A stretch of 64,000 bases of DNA, from positions 806,001 through 870,000 of the forward strand of contig NC_062247.1 in NCBI RefSeq assembly GCF_905475465.1. Direction: 5' to 3'. A program made the position numbers and the translations under genes. This DNA comes from Pieris napi (Eukaryota; Arthropoda; Insecta; Lepidoptera; Pieridae). The notes under the pieces are model-generated. The model was given only the letters and a program-made list of their open reading frames with translations. It was not told where the DNA came from and searched no databases. Each line of letters opens with the position of its first letter. Positions within the stretch are counted from its first letter, which is position 1. Shown one piece after another: positions 50,001-62,000 of the stretch.

Positions 50001-53000
50001 TTATTAATTTGTTTACCTCGCGATCAAATTGCAATTCTTCATCGTCTTCTTCAACTCCCGCATCAGGAACATTGTCTTCTTCTTCTGATGCGCATGCGAC
50101 GCCGATAAGCATTAATCCAAATAAAATACTCCACCTGAAACAATATAATTCCTTTGTTAATAATATTCAGAATAGCAGTGTCGTTTTATTAAGGGAGGAT
50201 TTAGCGTGCGACTCTCATCCCTGAGGTCATAGGTTCTAACCCCGGCTGTGCGATGAAGGAAAATATCACAAGGAAACTGGCACAGGAGGTTGATCACTTA
50301 GATGCCTAATATGAAAAAAACAACAAATAAATTATCATGAAACAGATACGAGGACAAGGCCAAGAATTAAATATATTCAAGATAACACTAATATATTCGA
50401 TTATCCAACTCCTCTTACTCTGTTTTCCTTTAGATCTTTTAGATAGTTCTACTTAAGAGATCTATTTAAATGTGATGTATTTCTAGAATGTGTATTCAAA
50501 GTGAGTTGACAGTGTGCTTAAAACTTTGTTATTCAAGAAAAAAAACTGTGCAAATCATTCACTTCTCGCACACGCGCTACGCGAAAATTAGTATGACTTA
50601 ATGATTATTTTTTGGATAGTATTGTAGATAAATAATAATAATTGACATATACACCAGCTCTGCGACCCGAAATATATAAAAATATTAATAATATTATTAT
50701 TATTTATAATAGATAATTTCCGACGCATTCAACCGTTTGATTGGATTTACGTCAAACTTGTAAGTTTCTCCGACAAGACAATACTTACTGCATCATTAGA
50801 TTACATTCATTCAGTGAAAATATTTATCAGTAAAATGAGTTTTCATAATAAAAATGTAGGTCAGAGTCTATTGCTATGTACATAATTCGCTTGCATCGCG
50901 GAACAATGTAGTAAAGCACTACGATCGTTTTATGTTTTCTCATTTTTAACTTCCTTGGGTGATGTAACTAATTTTTTCAGAATTTTTGCAAAACATGTTA
51001 CGGATTTTTTTTGAAATAGATCGCAACAACCAAGTTTTAGTTTAGTTTGAAATTCTACCAAATAATCATAAAAAGTTAATGAGACTGTTTAAAAACGAAT
51101 AAAGAGTTGTAGTAACATATCCCTGTTTCACCAAGGCATAATATTTTCGCGAAAAGAGTGGTAATAGCTTATTACGTCCGTATATTAATACAGTGAAAAT
51201 AATCGTAAATGCTTTTGCTCTTCAGTCCAATTAGATGAATTACTGTATCATTTAGTTATACATTTAGTGATTTTTTAACTAATTAAAATAAATACAAAAC
51301 AACAATGTTTTAATCGTCGAATAAGAAAAAAATAGCTTTCATTTCATTTATATATATATATATATATATATTAGTATATATTGTAATTTACTTAGTATCC
51401 TAGTACCTAGTAATAGCAATTTTATTTTTCCTGAACAAAATAGATTATGCAAGCAAATATGTAATCGTACCCTGTGAGATAAGTTATTTATAACACTACG
51501 TCTGGACAGGTTTGTTTAAGAAGGACTACAGAACTGTTTAATTATTATTAAATCCATTTACCACGTTCAGATTTTATTTTAAATAAATATAAAAAGAAAG
51601 TGTCACAAAATTTTAACTATTACGGGGACTTTGTAGCAAGACAAATAGCAAAGTTGCGTGAGGAAATACGCTACAACGTAACAACAAGAAATACCAAATT
51701 CCAAGCGCCAAGTCCAGTTGCGATGGCTGGCCATTAAAGAAGCTGGCTTCGAATTGATAGAACATTCTTCATATATACCGGACCTAGATCCTAGTGACCT
51801 ACCTCCTTCAGAACATTTGAGAAATATTTTGTTAATCTTGAAAATATAAGTTCTACATATTGTAAATTTATTTTCGGTGCACCTACTCGATATATAATGT
51901 GTAATTGCTAAGGTGTGGTCGTATAATTATCACTACTGATGCTTTATTACCTATCGTAAGTGTTATATAATTATGACCCAAATCTTGTCAGATTTCGATA
52001 TAAAACCAGTACAATAATGTCATAAATTGTGTTATGCAAATAAATTTACAACATATTTGTTAATTTGGTTATATTTACGTACAAGTAAGTTTAAAAAAAG
52101 CATAAGTCTGTTACAGACTATTTATTGTAAAAGAGTACGTTTTATTATAAAAAAGGGAAAAGAAGATGCTTGTCAATTAAAACCAATTGAAGTTATACGG
52201 AGAAATAAAAGGCTAACTAAAGTCGAAGCTGGAACGAAAGTTATTATCTAACAAGTCTAATATCTCGAAGATATTAAAGGAAGTGAAAGTTGCATAATAT
52301 TTTGGTATTCACTTGTATCGTTTACTCAGTTGCATTACGAGTTTACGAGTATTAAAATATATAGATTCGGTTCGTGAGAATGTTTTTGTATGTTTATCAG
52401 CTGTCGCACCTTAAATAAAATTCTATAATATTTACGTGTTTTATTTATATTTAATACAAACACATTGAATGGCGAGTTAATGATCTTATGGCGGTACGAA
52501 TATCAAAACACTATGACGGTTAAGATCCCTTTAAAAATTAAACTTTCTAGTAAATTTTTACAAAGGCATTGAATGCTTTTTGCATTTTGAGTTAATAACC
52601 TTATGGCGCCTATGAATGTTCAAAAAGACTGCTTTTTTTTGATCCCTTTTATACATAAATTAATTAAGCTTTCTAGTAAGTTTTAAAAGTATTTCTTAAT
52701 GTATTGCAATATTATCTCACTGAGGTAAATGGAGTGCAACGGTGTTGGTGGTCAATCTACAATCATATTTACACACCTTTACAGTTATGAAATTTTTTCG
52801 ATTACGTTTAATTACATAAATTGTAAGTGTCACTTATTATTTGGGACAGCTAAACTATTTGTAAAATGCATTAGTTTAAATTGCTATTAATGTACCTAAA
52901 GTGCTACGTACTAATGAATTAATACATTAAAGTATCGACAATTCACGTACTACGTTTTAGCGGCGCTTACGAATAAATTGCTTTAATTTTATTAAAACTA

Positions 53001-56000
53001 AAACGTGGTTTTATTATATGACATTTAGGGTCTGTTTCACAATGTATGGATAAAGTACCAAATAGCTATGCAACACATAAATTATTTGGAAGATAACTTG
53101 TGCTATTTGACTCTTCATCGGACTAACGTATGATTGGCTTAATGTGACTAATAGCGCTATTATATCTGACAGTCGTGACACGCAACAATAGTGTTTAACC
53201 TATCAATAAGTAATAAATAGCTAATTTGGAACGTATGTAGAACTTATCCGTACATTGTGAAACGGACCCTTAAAGTGTTATTTAAATATCTGGCGAAGAC
53301 CAAATACATACAATATAAAATTGTACCTTACCTAATTACTAAAATTTTGGCGACAAATATTTATACCAAACGAATCTCAAATAATAAACAAATATTTTTA
53401 AAGAATCCTTATGCTCTAGTTATATGATGAAACAACAAATGTGATTTGATTGTGTGTTAAACTAATTTGTTAAACTCATATAACACGTCAAGTTGTAATT
53501 AAAGGTTTTGAAGTCCAGTGAGGCTAATGATCTTCAGTCTTGAACACAAAGATAGGGATGGACAAGTTTTTATATTGTTCTCTTCAAGTGTATCATAATT
53601 AACGAGCTTCTGTAGTACAGATTTACATTAAATCAGGTTAAGACATATACTGATACATAGGTATATATTTACAAAAACAAGATTTGTATACGAATACGCA
53701 GCATTTTCGGTAAGCAAAGCCTTGGGAAATGAAACAGTAAGAGCAGCATTTCGTCTCTATAACATAATATAATATTCTAAACATTATATAATTCATTCAT
53801 ATCTTTTAGATTTATTATACTTTATGACAATACTTGCACTGTTCGCTCATTATTTGTATTGTATGCTTAAATATATAAACATGGAAACTAATGTCTGCAA
53901 GAAGTACCTAGTTATCGTATATTATAATACAAATGAATATTGCAGTTGGACGCAATAGGACACTAGGAAATATAAGCAGTATTGATTAACCATAGAGTAT
54001 CGCGCTCTATTTAAATTAATGTACAGTATCTATAAATATAATTTATAATATTACAGCGCTACATACTTTTGAAGCGAGAGCGACGCTTGAAATAATTTGA
54101 AGTCATCCAGACTTACTTAATAATTTATTGAAATGTCTTAATAAACTATGTACTAGTATGTAGAAAATACAGTTCTAGGTTTAAATACATGTGACACAAA
54201 CTTAGGAACAACTGATATGATAGGTTTTTTTACCTGTACTATTAATATAATATCTTTTAAGATACCTAGCAATCAGAACCGTTCGATAATTAAAATTTTG
54301 CCATTGTAATTAGGCAAGGAAAAAAAAACAATGAATACATTTTATTATATGTTGGTAGATAGTAAAAATATTTATTATACGCACTATGAAACTGACAGTG
54401 TAATGACATTAATTATTATTAATTAATTATATTTTCTTTATTATTAGGTACTGTCACAAGCACATATCTAGTTCTGGTGCAATATATATCGGAATACGTA
54501 TAAACTAAGTACACAAACCAAATGTGTACCAATTGAATTGTGAATGTGGCCTTAGAATGCCTCCGTGATTTAATTGCAAACTTATAGGAGCATATCATAT
54601 AATCAGCAGCTGTAGTGAATTATGTTGACGCGAGAATATCAAGATTTCTCTTTCATTATGTAATTCTCTCCCGGTCACTGTGTGAGTTTAATGTTTTTTA
54701 ATATGTGTCTTCAGTTTTATTGTATTATTTTAAAAAGGGGCCATTTTTCAGTAACAGGAGGCAAACGGGCTCACCTGGTGTTAAGTGCTACCGCCGCCCA
54801 TGGACACATTGCCGGCCATTTAAGAATTGGTACGCTCTTTTCGACTCTACTTTCTTGAAGGACTCAGTCACATTGGTTCGAAAATACTTCAGTGGGCAGC
54901 TGGTTCCACATAGTGAATACCCGGCATAAACTGCCTTAAGAAACAATCAGTTGTGAAACGACGGACGTCTAGGTGATACGGATGGTGTTTTTTGCATTGA
55001 CGTTTTTAGAGTTTTTTTTATATCTTAAGAAAATAATTTGAGAACATTTTAGTGTACAAATAAACATTTCTACTGCCCATAGATCCAAGAAATATAGATA
55101 GCAAATTCACGGATTCGGTACACAAGTTAAAGAAACAATCAATAACACTCATTTAAAGCTTATCATTACGCAATTGAAATGCGGCTAAGTAGCACGTGTT
55201 GAGACAGGTTATATGAGAGCGATGGGCGTGTCTTGATATGGCGCAGGAGTGCCCTTAGGACATATAAGTTGACTTGGAACTTAAAAAAATATGAAAAGTG
55301 ACTTATAAAATAAATAAATCAGTGGCGCTACAATCTATTTGGGTCTGGTTCTCAGATTTCTGTATATGTTTCATTATCATTTGACTCGTATTCATATCAA
55401 AATTATAAGGATTTAATATGTATTTCTTTAGGGACTGTTTTTTTTTAAATTTGGCAATCTTATAGGCAAGTAGCTGATCAGGCTCCTGTGACTGACCCAC
55501 ACCGACGTTTTGTAAGGCAAGCCGGTTTTCTTACGATTTATGACACCGTTCGAGCGAATGTTAAATGCTCATATAGACAGAAAGTCCATTGGTGCGCAGC
55601 CGGTGATCGAACCTACGACCTCAGGGATGAGAGTCGCACGCTCGCTGAAGTCTGAAGGCCAACACTGGTTTTATAATAAAAAGTGACTTTTAGTAATAAA
55701 CATATGTCAGTGATACATCTATTTAGTTTTGCTTGCTCTATTTATTTACAGTTGACATGCTGATGTTGAAACCCCAGCTGATTCCCTTTTCTCCTCTTAT
55801 TTGTCCCTGAATCTTATGTATGGGGCGAACACTTGCCATGATTTCGGACGACTCTCCGTGGTCAATATTCTAGAAGCTACACAAGTACGTTTAACTTGTA
55901 GCGCCAGTGTAATCAAGAAAACTTTTTATAGTTTGTAACAATTAAAACTCTAATAATAAACAGATATATTAACGCATATATTATCATTCCCTTCTAGGAA

Positions 56001-59000
56001 TGTTTATGGTGAATTGTTAATTCAATTTCGATTTAAAAAAGATTTGCTAATTACAGATTTAAGCTGGCGCCTGGTAGATAGTACCGGTGACCCCAGAGCT
56101 GGTGCGTTTCTCGCTCAACGAATAAGTATCGAAATACAGTCACAGAGACCAAACTTTGTTTTAATTTATTTTTATTATAACTTTGTAGGTTAAGAAAATT
56201 GTAAATACTTGATTGTTATAATTACTAATAATAATTATGATTTTAGTATCAGTCGATATATAAGCGTTTTCACTGTATGAATAAACTCAAGGGATTTAAA
56301 TAGCACTTGATTACTATCATTCGTACGTGAATAACAAAAGAAAGTGTGTGCATATACGCACGCTTGCCCGTGAAATTGTCCTTGCAACTTAATACGGAGC
56401 GTAATTCAACATCTTCTATTCGTTTTATTAATCTAAGTTGTATTTGAAATCTTGTGTGAGCTTATTATAAAAATACGATTAAAAACAATGTAAAACAGTT
56501 TCTTGCCAGTTCTTCGCGCCCGTTCTAGATTTGGGAACTAGATTTTTTCTAAATATACGTATCTTGACGTTTGTAAGTACATAGTTACCAATATTTTGGT
56601 TTTGATACATTACTGAGATATCATGGAACATTATGATCCAGCCTTACTTAAGCCTAATAAGTAATTTAAGTCTAATTTACTAAAAAGGATATTTAACATA
56701 AGAAAGTGTGCAATAACACAACTTACAGTCTCTATTAAGGGGAAGACACTCTGTTCTTGTGTTCTATTTTTTCACTCACTGTTTAGCATTTAAGACATAC
56801 GTGCACTAACAGAAATTCACTAATTCAAATGGTTTTGTCCTTTACAACTTTCCCACTAGGACCGTGGTGTCAAGAAGTTATAGTTACCAACATGAATAAA
56901 TATCTTTTGATTTATTGTTTCGCCGGGAAACGAACACACACTTTATATATGTTCACACACACATTCTATAAAAATGTCATTGATTTTGGTGTAAAATTAA
57001 TCTGACTTCGTAAATTGTATAACGACTATACATTATACAATCCTTCCTACCTAATTTCTAGGGCTATTGATATCTTCATCTTAAGGGAGTTCTAATGCCA
57101 TTTTATAACTATTGGGACAGTCTCTGTGTTTGCTATTTAAGTTACCCATAGAAAGAGTGTTGTAATCCACTGTATACTTTGTACCATACAGACAATCAAT
57201 TAGTTAGGGTTAGGTAACATCGTGACACTTATAGGTCCGGTTTGACCTGCACTAATCATTTAGCGATTTGGTACGGTTGGATTGACCTTCTAAACACTTT
57301 TCGAACAATGAAAGGAATGTACCCATTGGTAGATATAACACATAACTATAATTATATATGTTGTTGGCCTAGTGGCTCCAGCGTGCGACTCTCACCCATC
57401 GTAGGTTAGATTCCCGGCTGTGTATAAATGGGCTTTATTTCTATGTGCGCATTTAACATTCTCTCGAACGGTGAAGGAAAACATCGTGAGGAAACCGGCT
57501 TGCCTTAGTGTGTCAGGCACAGGAGACTGATCATCTGCTTGCCTATTAGATTGACAAATGATTATGAAACAGATACAGTAATCTGAGGCCTAAAAGAGTA
57601 CACGTAGCATATGCGTACCTTAACCCTTTTGTTTCTTAAAATCAATATGTTATCTCTGGTTCATTATTTGGCACTCAATAAATAAATTAAATATAGGCGA
57701 TTATTTTATTATACTGAAATTTGAGATGGCGTGTCTCCAAATTATCAGACTCACGCGAATGTCACATTGTCTAGGTTATATGATGCAATTTCTTATGTAT
57801 TGTGTTTCTGACACGTGAAGGTTGTATAAGTTATCGTGTATTAATAAAATATTGACCATTCTAACTGTCAAAATATCACGATAACTGTATGCCGTCATTG
57901 TCTTTGGTTTTTTATTGTGAATTTATTTATTTCAATTGAGAAAAGTATTTCAACTCTCCATGACTACGATTACAGAAAATCATTCGAAAAGTCGATTAAA
58001 TAATGTATTTATATCCAAATAATATTTTGTGACATTCCATGGTCGGATGATGGATTTGTAAATTGTAAATTCATTTTAAGACCATAATGGTAACACATTT
58101 TAGACGATTTGCGTATGGCTGTTTGTGACGGACTAAGAACTTTATAACATCCTTGACGACGCCAACATCGTCCAATTCATAAAATGCTAGGTGGTGGTAC
58201 ATGTGTACCGAATTGCGGACGACAAAACCCAGAATCCTTACTGTACTCACAACCTGATGCAAGAGAAAACCCAATAGACCAAGGCTGCATTGGTGGGATA
58301 GATTTGTCAATGACCTCGAAACAATAGATGTTGGACGCTAGCACTAAATAGCTTGCGATGGCGAAATATACTTGAGGAGTCTACCCACAAGGGGCTGTAC
58401 ATTGATGATGATGATTGCGTATGCTATGAGCCATCCTCAAAAAGAGTTAACGGTTATGCCAAGTCGTCTATTTATATTCGTTCAAAATACGATACAAAAC
58501 ATATATTTGTATACCTGTATATTTTACCCAAATTCTAATGAGGAGTATTTTTTGTATAGGTATATGTCCACGCTCTGCCAATCATTGGTTTTTAATGATT
58601 AGAAAACGAATTGGTCCATTCTATAATCTGTAATTATCAGGATATAAGGTATGTATTTAAAAAACACTCAAAATTTTACGCATAGTAGCTATTTGTTAAA
58701 TAATCTCTTATGGACTTATATCGATAAATGTGTTGATTTAAATTTGGCTGTACTGATTTACAAAAGAACTAAAACTATTAAATAGAAAAAATTAACAAAT
58801 TTAGATAGTTTGGTCCCTGCAACCGTACCTTTAATCCCGGCAGCATTTCCTCGCTGTGTTGGGATACAAGTATACCTTGAGCGGGGAAAGCACCAGCTCT
58901 GGGGTCACCCGTACTATCAACCGTACAACCAGGCGTCAAATTAAATCTTTAATGCAGCTCATGTGCATTGTGCAACCCCACGACCAAACTCTCTATTTCA

Positions 59001-62000
59001 AATAAAATATTTTCACTAGATGTGTTCCTAAGATTTATTTATACCGGAACGAGTGCAATTAATCGCTTTCTGATTTCCGAAAACAGCGAAACGAAAGCTA
59101 AATATAACAAACGCCTAATTCGTTAATGTTACGAAAATATTTACGTAATGTAACATCTTGTTTTAAATGAGTTATAGAACTTGCATCCGCTATAAAAACT
59201 AATTGAAGATTTATGTTAATTACTGTCACTAACTATATAATTGGATAATTACACGCGAATAAACTTTTAATTAAGTATAACAAAAATAGATTACATTGAT
59301 AGTCAAAAAACGTTTTACAATGGCGTAAAATTGACAAATCTAATTATATTTATCGAGGTCCATGGAATCAAACTTAACAAAATCCCTTCCAACCCGTTAT
59401 CACTAATTAATATAATAATAATCATTTGCCGGTTCCGACTTAACTAATTAATTGAATACTCAATTAGTTAAAGACTGATTTAGAGTAGCATAAAGATTTT
59501 AGCTCCCGTATGTATGTTTATTGTTTTATCTAAAATTACTATGAACTCTTAAACGACTATTTGTATCTTACTCCCTTATTTATAAAAAAAAACTAATTGC
59601 ACCGTTAACTAAAGAACTTTTGTCTCTTTTTACGACAGCGTAAACACATTTTGGCTGTTCGAGGGTTTGTTGCGTTTCCCCTAGGGAGTCGGTATGGAAT
59701 AAGTTAAAGGAATAAAATATTATGACACTATCTGGTTAATATATTCTTGAAGCCTTGTTGTATGTACAAAAAATTTAAATGATTTCAAGTCAAATGGTGA
59801 CTTCTATGGAAATTGTATTCGGTTTTACAAGAAGCTCCCAAGCGACATAAGAGAATTATCACGAAATAAATTCAAAACTCCCGTTAAATGTAAATTAATC
59901 AATAAAGCTCTTTATAAATTTGACGAAAATTTAAAGGATCCTTGGGAGTGATTAGCTCAAGTTCAAACAATTTGTATGAATCACAACTTAGCGATTAAAA
60001 AAAAATGACGGAGTTTCTTGCCAACCTCTTGCCCACTCTACGTCCTTGACTTGCGAACTGGTAGTAAATGTAAATTTAGAATCAATTGAACATCTTTTCT
60101 GTTGACGTGTACTTGGTTACCTATATGAATAAAGTCGTTTTGAGTTTGAGTTAATAAATGTCGTTAATTACTTCAAAAGAATATTCATAAACGTGTCAAT
60201 TATGTTATTTATGAACCGGACGATATTTTCATATTCCACGCAAACCACGAAAATTCCGACAAGCCGGCGACATTGCTCGACTTTCCTGTCGGCGTGCATT
60301 ATCTAATTTTAATAACTATTACGCGTACGAACGTAATAATGATTAATTTAACGATACACGCAACGGTAAGGAAATCATTGACGATTAGCTGAAGAATGCT
60401 GATCGCGTGACAAACCGTTTCCTTCCAACGTGTTTCAAGGATGTGCGGTTTAATGTCACTTTCACTGAAGTAACAGCACTGAACTAACATTTTCTAACAT
60501 CTCGAATAGAAACTCCAAAATGAATGTATAATTTAAGAATCAGACCATTTTTTTAGAAGTAACTTGATTCTAGGTTTTGATATCTCATCTTATTAATGAC
60601 GCGGTTATCTATAAATCTAAAATCTATCTATCTATACATATAAATAAATCTATAAACGCTAATTTAACGAGGAAGTGTAGTTTCTATCAAATATTTCGTA
60701 TTTATCCAGAATGCATAAGTCGTGTTTAATGAAATAACCCTACTAAAATTTTTCAACAAACGGTATTTTTACAATGTCAGGAACACCAACTTTTTACCGA
60801 TCAAATTAAACAATTAAATTTCTGATTAGATAGTGCCATAGTATTTATTTATAAGTTTTAAAACAACATGTATGCTTAAAATGTACAAGAAAATATGACT
60901 TAAAAATTTTACACACATACACATAAATTAACACAAACACTTGAAACTATTAAGGAAAAAAATCTGACGAAACAGTAATAACTGAAAAGAAACTTAACCC
61001 TCATTAAGAGCGTAATACACAAAAATTCCGTAAGTATTCTAAAAATATATCAATATTTCCATTTATGTAATTAAGTTGTAAGAATGATATGCTAAATTCT
61101 TCATCTGCGTTATCCTCTAGAAGAAACATTCAGATACCTAAAAGTGCGTATTCTTGTGTACATTGCGTTGTGTAATCGACCCACCTGCGGTCGCGCGTGT
61201 GAACTATCATACCATTATGTATTCAGCTAAATGAACCATTATACTAAAATAATGAGGCTTTCATACGTAAACCTAGTACTATTTAAGTGGAGAAAAGGCT
61301 ATGTCGATAGCTGCATGACCAAGACGGAATTCGATTGCACTCCAAAATTGTTTAAGTTAACATTACCTACATAGTAACTGTGCTTATTTATCAAGAAAAA
61401 ATATTTTAACCAATTAGTGCTTCGTTTCATCCCAGCAGAAATAAAATTCGAAAAGACGAATGATAAGTGTGGTATTAAGTTAAAAATAATACTTGTATTT
61501 AGTTACTTTTAAATTACTATTACACAAAAACTGTTGCTAAATAATTAATTATGCAGTTGATCTCTGGTAATTGTTATTTTAAACTAAAATTTGAATTTTA
61601 ATTACCAACATTTACTTAAATTATAATAATTTAACCAGCTCATTTTTAACGTAACCTAAAAAACTATTTATCTAATAAAGCAACATTATTTACAAATCAT
61701 ACTCGTATTAAAATGTTCATATTTGTAAGCAACCTTAAATTACGGCTTCTCCTTGTCAAAACTTGACACATAATTCGTATGCCGAAATGTCAAAACCGCT
61801 TGTCATGCAAATACATCTTATAACACCCGTATAACAAAAAGACAATTACAAGTAGCAAGCAGACGTAAATGAACACATGCTATGAATTTATTATCTTACA
61901 TAACATGACTTACTTTTTCATGTTATTCGGGGCATTTTTCTTCATTACAATTTGTAAAGGTTTCATTGCATATGATAAACCTGTATTTGAGAGACGAATA

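Noticed and set aside
7064..57425. tRNA-like sequences with A and B boxes
   Set aside because: All belong to the SINE family; none folds as a complete tRNA with an intact anticodon arm and acceptor stem as far as I can see.
58353..58602. Overlapping plus-strand frames reading IDDDDCVCYEP and similar
   Set aside because: They look like the worn end of a retroelement; no splice structure or conserved motif supports a host gene.
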